Below, piece by piece: positions 36,298 through 47,378 of a stretch of DNA of 64,000 nt. The notes under the pieces are model-generated. The model did no database searches. It was not told where the DNA came from and was given only the letters and a program-made list of their open reading frames with translations. The DNA is from Zobellella taiwanensis. GTDB taxonomy: Bacteria; Pseudomonadota; Gammaproteobacteria; Enterobacterales; Aeromonadaceae. A program made the translations under genes and the position numbers. Location: assembly GCF_003012795.1 (NCBI RefSeq), contig NZ_PXYH01000022.1:1-64000 (forward strand), given 5' to 3'. The first letter of the stretch is position 1. Each line of letters opens with the position of its first letter.

Positions 36298-37578
36298 TTG
36301 ATACCTGTAACGGGTGAAAACAAAAAATTATTACCATTTGCATTCTGGCTGGGCAGCGTACTGCTTATCGTGCTGCTGGGTGCCCATCTGGTGCGCAAGG
36401 AATTTGAGCACAACACCGGGCGCAACCTGATGGCGCTGGCGACCCAGCTGGCCCGCCATACCGCGCTGTCGCCGGAGCAGGTGGCCGAATTGAGCCGGCT
36501 GGAGTTTAGCGAGCTGGTTCATCATCCGCTGAACCAGGATTTTGAGCGCCAGGCCCGTGAACTGATGGCGCTGACCGATATTCGCTATATCTATATCGAA
36601 ACCGAACTGGCGCCGCCCTGGCGCTATCGGGTAGAGCCGGGCGAAGAATCATTATATGGCGCCCCTGTCGGAACCGGGCTCGATATTCAATACCTGCTTG
36701 ATGCCCAGTCATTGCCGTGGAACTCGAAAGAAGGCTCAACCCCGGTGGCGGAACACGACAAGGATAGGTATTCGCTGCTGGCAGACACCAACAAAGAGGT
36801 ATTCCGCAGGCGCCAGCCCGCCTATTTGGTGACGCGTGACAAATGGGGCAAGTTTATTACCGGCTATGCCCCCTTTTACGCCAGCGACGGTCGTTTTATT
36901 GGCATGCTGGGAGTGGATTATGATTACGCCGCGTTCAGCCGTTCACTGCACCGCTACGAATGGCTGCTGGTGCTGTTGCTGCTGAGCGGCGCCGGTCTGT
37001 TCCTGATGCTGCACCGCCTGGTTCTGCGCAGTATCGACGCCGAGCGGCGCGCCCAGAGCAGCCACCAGAGCGCCAGCCGGGACGGTCTGACCGGGGTGTT
37101 CAACCGCAAGGCGATTTGGGAGGTGCTGGAAGGGCTCTGGACCCAGGCGGCGGCCCGGCCGCCAGAAACCGTCAGCCTGCTGCTGGTGGATGTGGACTAT
37201 TTCAAGGAATACAACGACAACTACGGCCACCTGGCGGGGGACCAGGTGCTGCTGGATATCGCGACGTTATTACAGACAGTGGCCGACCGCCACCACGGCT
37301 GGCTGGGACGTTACGGCGGCGACGAGTTCGTTCTGCTGTTCCGTGGCCTGGCGCCGGGGCGGGAACGGCAACTGGCGCAGCAACTGGTGCGCCAGTTGCA
37401 CGAGCGGGCCATGGAACACCGTTTTTCACCCATTGCCGACCGCCAGACCCTGAGCGTGGGGGCGGCCAGCCTGTCGCCGGCCGAAGGGCATGGGCCGGAA
37501 GTCCTGTTCGAGCTGGCCGACCGGGCCCTGTACCAGGCCAAGCGCCGGGGGCGCAACGCCGCCTTCTGTCACGCCTGA
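36298..37578 (+). CDS. Membrane diguanylate cyclase (GGDEF)
   Basis: A 426-residue protein: membrane helix at about 12-30, periplasmic sensor region (about 35-218), second helix (LLVLLLLSGAGLFLMLHRLVL), then a GGDEF domain. The active site RYGGDEFVLL is intact at 340-344, so c-di-GMP synthesis is expected. The inhibitory I-site position reads RHHG instead of RxxD, so product feedback may be absent. The start is TTG because no ATG is in frame before the first helix and the nearby ATG (36285) is in another frame; the Shine-Dalgarno is poor. Confidence 0.85.
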   Translation: MIPVTGENKKLLPFAFWLGSVLLIVLLGAHLVRKEFEHNTGRNLMALATQLARHTALSPEQVAELSRLEFSELVHHPLNQDFERQARELMALTDIRYIYIETELAPPWRYRVEPGEESLYGAPVGTGLDIQYLLDAQSLPWNSKEGSTPVAEHDKDRYSLLADTNKEVFRRRQPAYLVTRDKWGKFITGYAPFYASDGRFIGMLGVDYDYAAFSRSLHRYEWLLVLLLLSGAGLFLMLHRLVLRSIDAERRAQSSHQSASRDGLTGVFNRKAIWEVLEGLWTQAAARPPETVSLLLVDVDYFKEYNDNYGHLAGDQVLLDIATLLQTVADRHHGWLGRYGGDEFVLLFRGLAPGRERQLAQQLVRQLHERAMEHRFSPIADRQTLSVGAASLSPAEGHGPEVLFELADRALYQAKRRGRNAAFCHA

Positions 37579-37593
37579 GGGCGGCAATCCCGC

Positions 37594-38946
37594 TCAGCGC
37601 ATGGTCACAAACTCTTCCGCCGCAGTCGGGTGAATGGCCACGCAGGCGTCGAAGTCGGCCTTGGTGGCGCCCATCTTCACCGCCACCGCAAAGCCTTGCA
37701 GGATCTCGTCCATGCCAAAGCCGATGCCGTGAATACCCACCACTTTTTCATCCTCGCCGGCGCACACCAGTTTCATTTTGCAGGGCTGGCGGTGTTGGGT
37801 CACCGCGGTGTACATGGCGGTGAAGGAGGAGGTGTACACCTTGACGTTGTCGTCGCCAAAGCGCTCCCGGGCCTGCGGCTCGGTCAGGCCCATGGTGCCG
37901 ATGGGCGGGTGGCTGAACACTACTGTGGGCACCAGCTCATAGTCCATTTTGGCGTCGGGCTTGTTGTTGAACAGCCGCTCGGAGAGCTGCCGGCCGGCCT
38001 TCACCGCTACCGGGGTCAGCTCCACGCGGCCGATGTTGTCGCCCACCGCATACACGCCCGGGGCCGAGGTGTTCTGGTATTCATCCACCTTGATGTAGCC
38101 CTTGTCGTCCAGCTCGACACCGGCGCTTTCCAGGTTGAGGTTGCCGGTCAGCGGGCGGCGGCCGATGGCCCAGATCAGGCAGTCCACTGTGATGGACTCG
38201 CCGTTTTCCAGGTGCAGGGTCAGGCTGCCATCATTGTGCTTTTCCACGCTCTTGGGCACGGAATGGGTATGCAGGGTGGGGCCGTCTTCGGCCATCACTT
38301 CCACCAGGGTGTCGGTGAGCAGGGGGTCGAAGTTGCGCAGCGGCGCCTGCTTGCGCACCAGCAGGTGGGTCTCGCTGCCCAGTGAGTGCAGCACCCCGGC
38401 CAGCTCCACCGCTATGTAGCCGGCGCCGACCACCGCCACCCGTTTGGGCTGCTCGGTCAGGGCAAAAAAACCGTTGGAGTCGATGCCGTGCTCGGCACCC
38501 GGAATGTGCGGAATAACGGGCTCGCCGCCGGTGGCGATGAGGATGTGGTCGGCGGTGACCTCTTCGCCGTTCACTTCCAGGGTGCGGGCGCCCTTGAAGC
38601 GGGCAAAGCCCTTGATCACCGTGACCTTGTTGTTGCCCAGCACCCGGTCGTAGGACTGGTGGATGCGGCCGATGTAGGCCTGGCGGCTTTCCACCAGGGT
38701 GCCCCAGTCGTGGCCCTTGAGCTCCACATCAAAGCCGTAGTCGGCGGCATAGAGCTTGATGGCCTCGGCCACCTGGGCACCGTGCCACATCACCTTTTTC
38801 GGTACGCAGCCCACGTTGACGCAGGTACCGCCCAGATCCTTGGCCTCGATCAGGGCTACTTTCTTGCCGTACATGGCCGCCCGGTTGGCGGAGGCAATGC
38901 CGCCGCTGCCGCCGCCGATGGCGATATAGTCGAAATGCTGTGCCAT
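37594..38946 (-). CDS. gor: Glutathione-disulfide reductase
   Basis: This 450-residue FAD enzyme (same length as E. coli Gor) reduces GSSG with NADPH. FAD-binding [15 protein letters not shown], the redox disulfide [18 protein letters not shown] site [17 protein letters not shown], second FAD site [20 protein letters not shown] and the C-terminal catalytic [12 protein letters not shown] are all present. Start at 38946 has AGGGAG 8 nt upstream; 19 upstream codons are discarded. Divergent from prlC, the neighbourhood also seen in E. coli. The gentisate pathway at 56-60 kb uses glutathione as a cofactor. Confidence 0.97.
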   Translation of the reverse strand: MAQHFDYIAIGGGSGGIASANRAAMYGKKVALIEAKDLGGTCVNVGCVPKKVMWHGAQVAEAIKLYAADYGFDVELKGHDWGTLVESRQAYIGRIHQSYDRVLGNNKVTVIKGFARFKGARTLEVNGEEVTADHILIATGGEPVIPHIPGAEHGIDSNGFFALTEQPKRVAVVGAGYIAVELAGVLHSLGSETHLLVRKQAPLRNFDPLLTDTLVEVMAEDGPTLHTHSVPKSVEKHNDGSLTLHLENGESITVDCLIWAIGRRPLTGNLNLESAGVELDDKGYIKVDEYQNTSAPGVYAVGDNIGRVELTPVAVKAGRQLSERLFNNKPDAKMDYELVPTVVFSHPPIGTMGLTEPQARERFGDDNVKVYTSSFTAMYTAVTQHRQPCKMKLVCAGEDEKVVGIHGIGFGMDEILQGFAVAVKMGATKADFDACVAIHPTAAEEFVTMR

Positions 38947-39166
38947 ATGTCTGCTCCCTGGGTCGAAGGATTCAAATAAAACGCCTTGCCGATTGTACAC
39001 CAAGTTTTGGCGGGACTGGCGGTCAACAATTGGTCGCTTTGCCGGTCAATCGGGAGGCTAACGCAGGAAAAGCTTGAACATTGGGCCCGCTGTCACCATG
39101 TTAGGGGGTATTCCCTCGCTTGCCGGCAGGCAGCGCGATGGCCAAAACAACAAGAGGTACAGGACC

Positions 39167-41209
39167 ATGACGAATCCGCTACTCACCATGGACGGCCTGC
39201 CGCCGTTCAGCCAGATCAAGCCGGAACACATCAAGCCGGCGGTAGAGCATGCCATTGCGGATTGCAGGAAACGGGTGGAAACCGTACTGGCGCGCCACGA
39301 GGAGTTCACCTGGGACAACCTGGTGGCGCCGCTGGAGGAAGTCAACGATCACCTCAGCCGCATCTGGTCGCCGGTCAGCCATCTCAACAGCGTGATGAAC
39401 AACGAGGCGCTGCGCCAGGCCTATGAGTCCTGCCTGCCGCTGTTGTCGGAATACCAGACCTGGATGGGTCAGCACGAGGGCCTGTTCGCCGCCTACCAGA
39501 GCCTGGCGGAACGGGACGACTTCAAAAAGCTGAGCCAGGCCCAGCAAAAGGAAGTCGAGAATACCCTGCGCGATTTCCGCCTGTCGGGCATCGCCCTGGA
39601 AGCGGAGCAAAAGCAGCGTTTCGGCGCCATCCGCAGCCGGCTGTCGGAGCTGGCCTCCACCTTTTCCAACCGGGTGCTGGACGCTACCCAGGCCTGGGTC
39701 AAGCACATTACCGACCGGGCCGAGCTGGCCGGCCTGCCCGCCTCGGCGCTGGCCGCCGCCGAGGCCCAGGCCAGGGCCCGGGAGCTGGACGGCTGGCTGT
39801 TCACCCTCGATATTCCCTCCTACCTGCCGGTAATGATGTACGCCGACAACGGCGCCCTGCGCGAGGAAATGTACCGGGCCTACACCACCCGCGCTTCCGA
39901 TCAGGGCCCGGATGCGGGCCGGTTCGACAACACCGCCATCATAGAGGAAACCCTGGCGCTCAAGCAGGAGCTGGCCGAGCTGCTGGGCTTTGAGCACTAC
40001 GCCCAGGTCTCCCTGGCCACCAAGATGGCCCGGAGCGAGCAGCAGGTGCTGGAGTTTCTCGAACAACTGGCCGAACGCTCCCATCCCCAGGGCGAGGCGG
40101 AGCTGGCCGAACTGACCGCCTTCGCCCGCGAGCAGCACGGCGTCGAACGGCTCAATGCCTGGGATGTCACCTATTACGGCGAGAAACTCAAGCAGCATAC
40201 CTATGCCATTTCCGACGAGGAACTGCGTCCCTACTTCCCCGAGCAAAAGGTGGTGCAGGGCCTGTTCGAGACCGTTAGGCGGCTGTTCGGCATCAAGGTC
40301 CGGGAGCGTTTCGGGGTGGAAGTGTGGCATCCGGACGTGCGCTTTTTCGATATTTTCGACGAAACCGGTGAGCTGCGCGGCAGCTTCTACCTGGATCTCT
40401 ACGCCCGCGCCAACAAGCGCGGCGGCGCCTGGATGGACGACTGCATCGGCCGCCGCTACCGGGAGGACGGCAGCCTGCAAAAGCCGGTGGCCTACCTGAC
40501 CTGCAACTTCAACGGCCCGGTGGGCGGCCAGCCCGCCCTGTTCACCCACAACGAGGTGCTGACCCTGTTCCACGAGTTCGGCCACGGCATCCATCACATG
40601 CTGACCAAGGTGGACGTGGCCGGGGTGGCCGGCATCAATGGCGTGGCCTGGGACGCGGTGGAGCTGCCCAGCCAGTTCCTGGAAAACTGGTGCTGGCAGC
40701 CCGAGGCGCTGGCCTTTATTTCCGGCCACTTCGAGACCGGTGAGCCGCTGCCGGCGGACATGCTGGAGCGGATGCTGGCGGCGCGCAACTTCCACTCGGC
40801 GCTGATGATGCTGCGCCAGCTGGAGTTCGCCCTGTTCGATTTCCGTCTGCACATGGCCCGGGACGGTGCCCGGCCCGGCCGGGTGCAGGAAATACTGGAC
40901 CAGGTGCGGGAGCGGGTATCGGTGCTGCCGCCGCCCGAGTTCAACCGCTTCCAGCACAGCTTCTCCCACATCTTCGCCGGCGGCTACGCGGCGGGCTACT
41001 ACAGCTACAAGTGGGCCGAGGTGCTGTCGAGCGACGCCTTCGCCCGCTTCGAGGAGGAAGGGGTGTTTTCGGCGAAGACCGGTCGCGACTTTTTGCACGC
41101 TGTGCTGGAGCAGGGCGGCTCTAAGGAGCCGATGGAGCTGTTCAAGCAGTTCCGCGGCCGGGAGCCGAACATCGACGCCTTGCTGCGTCACTCGGGCATC
41201 GCTGCCTGA
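39167..41209 (+). CDS. prlC: Oligopeptidase A
   Basis: This 680-residue M3 zinc metallopeptidase matches E. coli PrlC end to end (MTNPLLT start; C-terminal FKQFRGREPNIDALLRHSGI). The zinc motif is LFHEFGHGIHHML (HExxH) with the third ligand Glu about 25 residues later (DAVELPSQFLENW). It degrades oligopeptides and cleaved signal peptides in the cytoplasm. ATG at 39167 follows AGGA. Followed by a strong terminator; in E. coli rsmJ follows directly, whereas here a c-di-GMP gene intervenes. Confidence 0.97.
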   Translation: MTNPLLTMDGLPPFSQIKPEHIKPAVEHAIADCRKRVETVLARHEEFTWDNLVAPLEEVNDHLSRIWSPVSHLNSVMNNEALRQAYESCLPLLSEYQTWMGQHEGLFAAYQSLAERDDFKKLSQAQQKEVENTLRDFRLSGIALEAEQKQRFGAIRSRLSELASTFSNRVLDATQAWVKHITDRAELAGLPASALAAAEAQARARELDGWLFTLDIPSYLPVMMYADNGALREEMYRAYTTRASDQGPDAGRFDNTAIIEETLALKQELAELLGFEHYAQVSLATKMARSEQQVLEFLEQLAERSHPQGEAELAELTAFAREQHGVERLNAWDVTYYGEKLKQHTYAISDEELRPYFPEQKVVQGLFETVRRLFGIKVRERFGVEVWHPDVRFFDIFDETGELRGSFYLDLYARANKRGGAWMDDCIGRRYREDGSLQKPVAYLTCNFNGPVGGQPALFTHNEVLTLFHEFGHGIHHMLTKVDVAGVAGINGVAWDAVELPSQFLENWCWQPEALAFISGHFETGEPLPADMLERMLAARNFHSALMMLRQLEFALFDFRLHMARDGARPGRVQEILDQVRERVSVLPPPEFNRFQHSFSHIFAGGYAAGYYSYKWAEVLSSDAFARFEEEGVFSAKTGRDFLHAVLEQGGSKEPMELFKQFRGREPNIDALLRHSGIAA

Positions 41210-41221
41210 ACCGGATCACCC

Positions 41222-41246
41222 AAGGTGGCTTAGGCCACCTTTTTTT
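41222..41246 (+). terminator. Terminator after prlC
   Basis: AAGGTGGC (41222-41229) pairs with GCCACCTT (41234-41241) around TTAG; the T-run continues to 41246. Confidence 0.93.
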
Positions 41247-41325
41247 GATCCTCGTCTGGCCAGGGGCGGCGCGGATGGGGTATACACGGTTAACGAGCAT
41301 GGATAGGCGGGATTAGAGAGCAACA

Positions 41326-43719
41326 ATGGAAAGCAGGGTATCCTCATGGTTTAACCTCTGGTGCCTGAGCCAGCTGATTGAACAACGGGTGGCGGACGGC
41401 GCCTTGCTGTGCCGGTTGCGGCAGGATCAATGGCAGCCGTTGCTGGCGGCGGGCGTGCCCCTGCCCGGGCAGCCGCTGACCGGGCTGCGGCATGGGCGCC
41501 AGCCCTTGCCGCGCCAGTACTGCCAGACCCTGGAGGTGGCGGCCGGTTACGGCCTGTCGCTGGCGCCCAGTTATCCGGGCTACGGCCTGTTGTTCTTGTG
41601 GCGCCAGCAGGGACGGCTGCCGTCCGCCGCCGCCTGGCTCAAGCTGTTTCGCGCCATCTTCGCCCAGCAGGACCGGGCCCGTGCCGCCGGCGCCAGCCTG
41701 TCCCTGTTCCGCCATCTGCCGTTGCCCATGGTCAAGGCCAGCCCGGCGGGCCTGATTGAATGGAGCAACGGCGCCATGCAGCGGGCCCTGGGCTTTTCCG
41801 CCGCCGATCTCAGGGGCAAGTCGCTCAGTTATCTCTGCCACAGCGCCGACTGGCCCGATACACTGCGGCTGTACCAGCGACTGGCCGACGAGCCCGGCCA
41901 GGGCATGGCGGCGCTGGAAAAGCGCTACCTGCACAAGGACGGCCGGGTGCTCAGGGGAGTGGCGCACCTGACCCTGGTGCGCGACGAACAGGGCCAGCCC
42001 GACTATCTGGTGGGCCTTATCGAGCAACTGCAACCCCAACCGGCGGAGCCGGTCGGACCCAGGACCCATTTCAGCCCGCCGCCGGCCCGCCCCGAAGGGC
42101 TGATGATCTGCGATGCCAGCAGCCGCATCGTGGCGGTCAACCCGGCATTCGAACAGATCACCGGCTATCGCCAGGAGGAAGTGCTGGGGCGCTTTCCCTC
42201 CCTGCTCAAATCGGGCATGCATTCCCGCGACTTCTATCAGCGCATGAACCAGGCCCTGCGCGAGCAAGGCAGCTGGCAGGGTGAAGTGTGGAACCGGCGC
42301 AAGAACGGCCAGGTTTATCCCGAACAGCTCAGGATCACCTCGCTCACCCGCCAGGGGCACCAGAGCCAGTACCTGGCGGTCTTCAGCGAAATCAGTCCGC
42401 CCGCCCCCGCGCCGGGCGCCCAGCCAGAGGAAGACGGCCTCACCGGCCTGGCCAACCGGGCCAGTTTCCAGCAGCGGCTGGCCCGGGCCTGCCGGCAGGG
42501 CGAACCCTTTGCGCTGATGATCCTCGACATCAACAATTTTCGGCTGTTCAACAACGCCATGAACCACAGGGTCGGCGACCAGGTGCTGCGGGAAGTGGCG
42601 CTGCGCCTGCGCGGCCGGCTGCGCGGCGGCGACTTCCTGGCCCGCATCGGCAGCGACGAATTCGCGGTGCTGGTGCCGGGCATAGTGCAGCACCGCCAGG
42701 CGCGGATTTTCGGCAAACACCTGCTGGGAGCGCTCAACCGGCCCCTCCACCTGGCCAGCCAGCACCTGTATGTGGAGGCCACCCTGGGTGGTGCCCTCTG
42801 GCCCGGAGTGGAGGAGCAGGACGCCGAAACCCTGCTGCAGCATGCGGAGCAGGCGCTGTTTGGCGCCAAGCAGAAAAAGCAGCCCCTGGCCCTGTACGAC
42901 AACCAGCTCAACCGCTCCCAAACCCGCCGCCTGCGGCTGCAGCACGAACTGGTGGAGGCGGTGAAGCAGGGCGGACTCAGCCTGTATTACCAGCCGATAG
43001 TGGACACCGCCTCGGGCCGGGTAACCAAGCTGGAAGCCCTGGTGCGCTGGCAGCATCCGGTCCTCGGCTTTATTTCTCCGGCCGAGTTTGTGCCGGTAGC
43101 GGAGGAATGCGGCATGGTGCAGGCCCTGGGCGACTGGGTGCTGAATCGGGCCTGCGCCGACCTGCGCCGGTTGCAACAGGCCGGCTATGCCCTGGAAATG
43201 GCCATCAACCGCTCCAGCCTGGAATTCCAGAGCTTGGGCCTGGACGGCGGCGAGTGGCTGTCGGTGATTGGCAAGCACGAGCTGTCGCCCCGGCACATCA
43301 TTTTTGAGATCACCGAATCCCTGTTCATGCAGGGCAACGAGCAGCACCTGGAACGCATCGACGCCCTGCGCAAGGCGGGCTGCCGCATCGCCATCGACGA
43401 CTTCGGCACCGGCTACTCGGCGCTCAACTACCTGCGCGCCTTTCCCATCGATTTCGTCAAAATCGACAAGAGTTTTATCGACTACCTGCCCGGCAACCAG
43501 CGCGACGGCTTGCTGCTGGAGGGAATTTTGCGCATCATCGGCGACCTCGGCATGAAGGTGGTGGTGGAGGGCATGGAAACCCAGGCCCAGGCCGCCTACC
43601 TGGCGACCCAGCCCTGCCACTATTTGCAGGGCTACCTGATCGCCCGGCCCATGCCCATCCGTGAACTCTTGCCCTTTTTGGAATCCTATGCCGGACATTC
43701 AGTACCCGCTGCAGATTGA
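41326..43719 (+). CDS. PAS-PAS-GGDEF-EAL c-di-GMP phosphodiesterase
   Basis: A 797-residue cytoplasmic protein: N-terminal unknown part (1-115), PAS (about 120-225, with [20 protein letters not shown]), second PAS (about 255-360, [20 protein letters not shown]), degenerate GGDEF (G442-S-D-E-F446, second Gly changed to Ser), and EAL (E570-A-L572). [14 protein letters not shown] and [11 protein letters not shown] keep the metal and catalytic residues. Predicted to hydrolyse c-di-GMP, with the GGDEF-like domain possibly binding GTP as a regulator. No membrane segment. Its end overlaps rsmJ by 32 bp. Confidence 0.9.
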   Translation: MESRVSSWFNLWCLSQLIEQRVADGALLCRLRQDQWQPLLAAGVPLPGQPLTGLRHGRQPLPRQYCQTLEVAAGYGLSLAPSYPGYGLLFLWRQQGRLPSAAAWLKLFRAIFAQQDRARAAGASLSLFRHLPLPMVKASPAGLIEWSNGAMQRALGFSAADLRGKSLSYLCHSADWPDTLRLYQRLADEPGQGMAALEKRYLHKDGRVLRGVAHLTLVRDEQGQPDYLVGLIEQLQPQPAEPVGPRTHFSPPPARPEGLMICDASSRIVAVNPAFEQITGYRQEEVLGRFPSLLKSGMHSRDFYQRMNQALREQGSWQGEVWNRRKNGQVYPEQLRITSLTRQGHQSQYLAVFSEISPPAPAPGAQPEEDGLTGLANRASFQQRLARACRQGEPFALMILDINNFRLFNNAMNHRVGDQVLREVALRLRGRLRGGDFLARIGSDEFAVLVPGIVQHRQARIFGKHLLGALNRPLHLASQHLYVEATLGGALWPGVEEQDAETLLQHAEQALFGAKQKKQPLALYDNQLNRSQTRRLRLQHELVEAVKQGGLSLYYQPIVDTASGRVTKLEALVRWQHPVLGFISPAEFVPVAEECGMVQALGDWVLNRACADLRRLQQAGYALEMAINRSSLEFQSLGLDGGEWLSVIGKHELSPRHIIFEITESLFMQGNEQHLERIDALRKAGCRIAIDDFGTGYSALNYLRAFPIDFVKIDKSFIDYLPGNQRDGLLLEGILRIIGDLGMKVVVEGMETQAQAAYLATQPCHYLQGYLIARPMPIRELLPFLESYAGHSVPAAD

Positions 43720-44458
43720 TGTGGAAGATCCCGCCCTGGCGGACGAGGCCGGGCGGCTGGCCCGGCGCCTGGCCGGGCTGACCGCCCCGGCGCCCTTTGC
43801 CCTGGTGCTGGCCGGCGGCCGGCTGGAGCTGCGCAAGCTCGACGAGCCCCGCCTCGGCGCCGTGTTCGTGGACTTTGTGGCAGGGGCCCTGGCCCACAGG
43901 CGCAAGTTCGGCGGCGGCCGGGGCCAGAGCATAGCCCGGGCCGTGGGGCTCAAGCACGGCCACACCCCGAGCGTGGTGGACGGCACCGCCGGCCTGGGCC
44001 GGGACGCCTTTGTGCTGGCTTCGCTGGGTTGCATCGTTACCCTGTGCGAGCGTCATCCGGTGGTGCACGCCCTGCTGGAGGATGGCCTGCGCCGGGCCGC
44101 AATGGACCCGGAAATCGGCGGCTGGGTCAGCGAACGGCTGCGGCTGCTGCCTTTCGGCCAGGGCCTGGCGGATATCACCGAACCGCCGGATGTGGTCTAC
44201 CTGGATCCCATGTTCCCCCACAAGAAAAAGTCGGCGCTGGTCAAAAAGGAAATGCGGGTGTTCCACTCCCTGGTGGGGCCCGACGAAGACGCCGATGCCC
44301 TGCTGCCCCCGGCCCTGGCCCTGGCTCGCGCCCGGGTGGTGGTGAAGCGGCCCGATTATGCCGGCTTCCTCAACGACCAGGCGCCTTCGGCCCGGGTGGA
44401 AAGCAAGAACAACCGTTTCGACCTTTATGTCAGGGCGGCGTTGCGGGCGGACGGCTAG
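43688..44458 (+). CDS. rsmJ: 16S rRNA (guanine1516-N2)-methyltransferase
   Basis: A 256-residue SAM-dependent methyltransferase. [20 protein letters not shown] and the SAM site [20 protein letters not shown] are followed by the catalytic [20 protein letters not shown], all characteristic of RsmJ (YhiQ), which modifies G1516 of 16S rRNA. The start MPDIQYPL at 43688 lies inside the end of the EAL gene, so translation is probably coupled. Confidence 0.94.
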   Translation: MPDIQYPLQIDVEDPALADEAGRLARRLAGLTAPAPFALVLAGGRLELRKLDEPRLGAVFVDFVAGALAHRRKFGGGRGQSIARAVGLKHGHTPSVVDGTAGLGRDAFVLASLGCIVTLCERHPVVHALLEDGLRRAAMDPEIGGWVSERLRLLPFGQGLADITEPPDVVYLDPMFPHKKKSALVKKEMRVFHSLVGPDEDADALLPPALALARARVVVKRPDYAGFLNDQAPSARVESKNNRFDLYVRAALRADG

Positions 44459-44466
44459 GGTTTTAA

Positions 44467-44482
44467 ATTAGATTATGCTAAT
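44467..44482. promoter_or_regulatory. AT-rich inverted repeat before the MBL hydrolase
   Basis: ATTAGATTATGCTAAT (ATTAG-N6-CTAAT) lies 34 bp before the start codon in a 58-bp gap. It resembles AT-rich dyads bound by ArsR-type sulfide sensors, but no such regulator is in the window. Confidence 0.4.
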
Positions 44483-44516
44483 GTATTGCCGTATTCAGCA
44501 TCGGGAGGATCAGCAT

Positions 44517-45392
44517 ATGGCAGTTCAGGACATTCCCCAGGTCAGGGCCTTTCTTGACCAGGACAGCGAAACCTTCAGCTATGTGGTCTATGACCGGTCC
44601 GGCGGCGCCGCCGCGGTGATCGATCCCGTGCTGGATTTCGACCCCAAGTCGGGCCGCACCCGCACCGATACGGCGCAACAGCTGGTGGACTTTATCCGGG
44701 AGCAGGATCTGAGCCTGCAGTGGATACTGGAAACCCATGCCCATGCGGATCATCTGTCGGCGGCGCCCTTTATCCGTGAGCAGCTGGGGGGACGCATCGC
44801 CATCGGCGAGCACATCCGTGAGGTTCAGACGATCTTCCGCCGGGTGTTCAACCTGGAAAAAGGCTTCCTGCCCGACGGCAGCCAGTTTGACCGGCTGTTC
44901 GCCGACGGTGACCGTTTCGAGGTGGGCGAGCTGAGTGTCCGGGTGATGCACACCCCCGGCCATACCCCGGCGGACCTGGCCTATATCGTCAACGAACGGG
45001 CGGCGTTTGTCGGCGACACCCTGTTCATGCCGGACGTGGGCACCGCCCGCTGCGATTTTCCCGGCGGCAGCGCCGCCCGGCTTTACGGCTCCATCCGCCG
45101 GCTGCTGGCGCTGCCCGGCGACACGTGCGTTTATGTCTGTCACGACTATCCCAAGGCCGGCCGCGAGCACCGCTATCTGACCACGGTGGCGGAACAGCGG
45201 CGGGACAATATCCATGTGCACGATGGTATCGACGAGGCCGAATTCGTGAAGATGCGCAACGAGCGGGACGCCGGCCTGGCCATGCCCCGGCTGATACTGC
45301 CGTCGATCCAGGTCAATATCCGTGCCGGCCAACTGCCGCCGGCCGAAGACAACGACACCGTTTACCTCAAGATCCCCCTCAACCGCCTGTAA
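44517..45392 (+). CDS. MBL-fold hydrolase, persulfide-dioxygenase-like (Blh/ETHE1 type)
   Basis: A 291-residue metallo-beta-lactamase-fold protein. Metal ligands are in ETHAHADHLSAAPFI, HTPGHTPADLAYIV, AFVGDTLFMPDVGTARCDFP and VYVCHDYPKAG. AFLDQDSETFSYVVYDRSGG and KSGRTRTDTAQQL place it with the Blh/ETHE1-like persulfide dioxygenases that oxidise glutathione persulfide to sulfite; glyoxalase II is less likely because of the DVGTARCDFPGG signature. GGAGG lies 8 nt before the ATG at 44517. Substrate is inferred. Confidence 0.82.
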   Translation: MAVQDIPQVRAFLDQDSETFSYVVYDRSGGAAAVIDPVLDFDPKSGRTRTDTAQQLVDFIREQDLSLQWILETHAHADHLSAAPFIREQLGGRIAIGEHIREVQTIFRRVFNLEKGFLPDGSQFDRLFADGDRFEVGELSVRVMHTPGHTPADLAYIVNERAAFVGDTLFMPDVGTARCDFPGGSAARLYGSIRRLLALPGDTCVYVCHDYPKAGREHRYLTTVAEQRRDNIHVHDGIDEAEFVKMRNERDAGLAMPRLILPSIQVNIRAGQLPPAEDNDTVYLKIPLNRL

Positions 45393-45407
45393 CGCTGGGG
45401 TTCCGCC

Positions 45408-47321
45408 TCAGGCCTGGCCCAGCATGGCGGTGATGGTGCCCGCCTGGTGGCGGATGCGTGCCACCACCTGCTCGGCCCGGGCCGATACCTGGGTCGACTG
45501 CTGCTTGAGTTCGTCCATCAGTCCCATAAAGCGGCCCAGCTCGGCGGCCTGGCTGTCGGCGTGACCGGCGCCCTGCTCGGCCACCGCCGTGGTGGCCTGG
45601 GAGGTGGCGCGCACCTGTTCGGTAACGGCCATCAGGGTCTGGGCCTGATCGTGCTGGGCCTCGGCCGCCTGCATCATCTTGCTGATGGTCTGGTTCAGCT
45701 CGTCGCTCGACAGCCGCAGCCGGTCCATGATGTTGCCGATTTCGGTCAGCGAACCCTGGGTGTTGCCCGACAGCTTGCGGACCTCGTCCGCCACCACCGC
45801 GAAGCCCCGGCCGTGCTCGCCGGCCCGGGCCGCCTCGATGGCGGCATTGAGCGCCAGCAGGTTGGTCTGCTCGGCGATTTGCTGGATCACCCCTATGATG
45901 GCGGCCGCGTCGTCCACCGAGCTGCCCAGGCTGGCCAGCGCCTGCTGGCCGGTCAGCGCCGCCTGCTGGCTTTGCTCGGCGGTATGCACCAGTTGTTCCA
46001 CCTTCTGCCGGCTCACGCCCATGGCCTGCAGGTTGTCGCGGGCGGTGAGGGCGATATCGTCGGTGGCCTGGCGCATCTGCTCGGCCAGGTGGTTGAGTTC
46101 GTTGACCATGCCCAGGCTGCCCTGCATGGTCTGGTCTGTGCCCCGGGTGTGATCCTGGATATCGCGCACTTCCTCAATCATCTGCTGCAGCGCCTGGGAC
46201 ACATGCTGCAGTTGCTCGGCCCGGCTTTGCTGCTGGCGCTGGAGCAGGTCGAGCAGGCCGTTGAAGCTGGTGGCGATCTGGCCCAGCTCGCTGTGGGGAT
46301 GAGTGACCGGCAACGGGGTCAGCTCGCCGTCCTGCAGCAGCTGGCGGAAGGCGTTGCGCAGCTGTGTCAGGCGGCGTACCACCAAGTGGCGCTGGAACAG
46401 ATAGCTGAGCAGGGCGAACAGCAGCAGGGCGCTGCACAGGGCCAGCAACAGCATGGCCAGTTGATGGTATTCCTGCAGCCGCGCCGCTTCCCGTCGTTCC
46501 ACCAGCCGATCCAGCTGCTGCTCTATGTCCGCCAGGCTGGCGCCCAGCGCCCGGGTGGCCTGGCCGCGCAGGGCCAGGGTGGACTGGGTATTGTCCAGTT
46601 CCTTGGGGTAGCGGTTGATCAGGCTGCGCACTTCCCGCCGGGGCGCGTCGCCCACTTCCACCGGCTTGGGCTTGCGCAGGGCGAACTCGTCCACTTCCTG
46701 CTGCTGGTAGATGCCCAGCAGGGGCAGGGCCTGGAGCCGGACGGACAGCTTGGCCAGTTCGGCCAGCTGGAAATCGAGGGTTTCGCGCAGCTGGGGGTTG
46801 CCGCTGTCGATATAGCCCTGGCGCAGGTGCACCAGCCGGGGCAGGGCGGCCAGCATCTCCGCCACCACTGCCTGGTAGCGGGGAGCCAGGCTGTGTTCGG
46901 TATCGGCGTAGCGGGCCAGGGCCCTGAGCTGGTCGGCCAGCTCCTGTTCGGCGTGCTGCAGCAATTGCTGGCTGTTGCCGGACAGCTTTCCCGCCTCGCG
47001 GAAGTCGTGGGTCAGTTGCTGGTGCAGGGTGGTTACGGCGCGGGCGGCGTCGGCGCCGTCCGGATAGGCGGCCAGGCTGTCGGCCATGGCCTGCAACTGG
47101 TGTTCCGCTTCCGTCATCAGGCTGGTGTCGCCCTGGGCCAGGTAGGCGGAAATGGTGCGGTGCAGGCCGATATTGGCGTCCCGGCGCAACTGCTCCAGCT
47201 CCGCCCGGGTCTGCTCCCCCTGTTGCAGGCGCTGATCCCCCAGGTAAAAGGCGCCGGCCAGCACCAGCGCCAGCAGGATCAGCAGCAATGAAGACAACAA
47301 CGAAAACAGCGAAACTTTCAT
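45408..47321 (-). CDS. Methyl-accepting chemotaxis protein
   Basis: This 637-residue receptor has an N-terminal membrane helix ([20 protein letters not shown]), a long helical periplasmic domain (about 30-295), a second helix ([20 protein letters not shown]) and HAMP. The cytoplasmic signalling hairpin tip [20 protein letters not shown] is conserved. The ligand is unknown. It lacks an NWETF-type CheR tether at the C-terminus. Start at 47321 with GAGG 8 nt upstream; an adjacent in-frame TTG is not preferred. Confidence 0.94.
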   Translation of the reverse strand: MKVSLFSLLSSLLLILLALVLAGAFYLGDQRLQQGEQTRAELEQLRRDANIGLHRTISAYLAQGDTSLMTEAEHQLQAMADSLAAYPDGADAARAVTTLHQQLTHDFREAGKLSGNSQQLLQHAEQELADQLRALARYADTEHSLAPRYQAVVAEMLAALPRLVHLRQGYIDSGNPQLRETLDFQLAELAKLSVRLQALPLLGIYQQQEVDEFALRKPKPVEVGDAPRREVRSLINRYPKELDNTQSTLALRGQATRALGASLADIEQQLDRLVERREAARLQEYHQLAMLLLALCSALLLFALLSYLFQRHLVVRRLTQLRNAFRQLLQDGELTPLPVTHPHSELGQIATSFNGLLDLLQRQQQSRAEQLQHVSQALQQMIEEVRDIQDHTRGTDQTMQGSLGMVNELNHLAEQMRQATDDIALTARDNLQAMGVSRQKVEQLVHTAEQSQQAALTGQQALASLGSSVDDAAAIIGVIQQIAEQTNLLALNAAIEAARAGEHGRGFAVVADEVRKLSGNTQGSLTEIGNIMDRLRLSSDELNQTISKMMQAAEAQHDQAQTLMAVTEQVRATSQATTAVAEQGAGHADSQAAELGRFMGLMDELKQQSTQVSARAEQVVARIRHQAGTITAMLGQA

Positions 47322-47378
47322 CAACCGGGCCTCTATGCATCCTTGTGGCCCGAAGATTAAGACAGTCCGGTGACAGTT

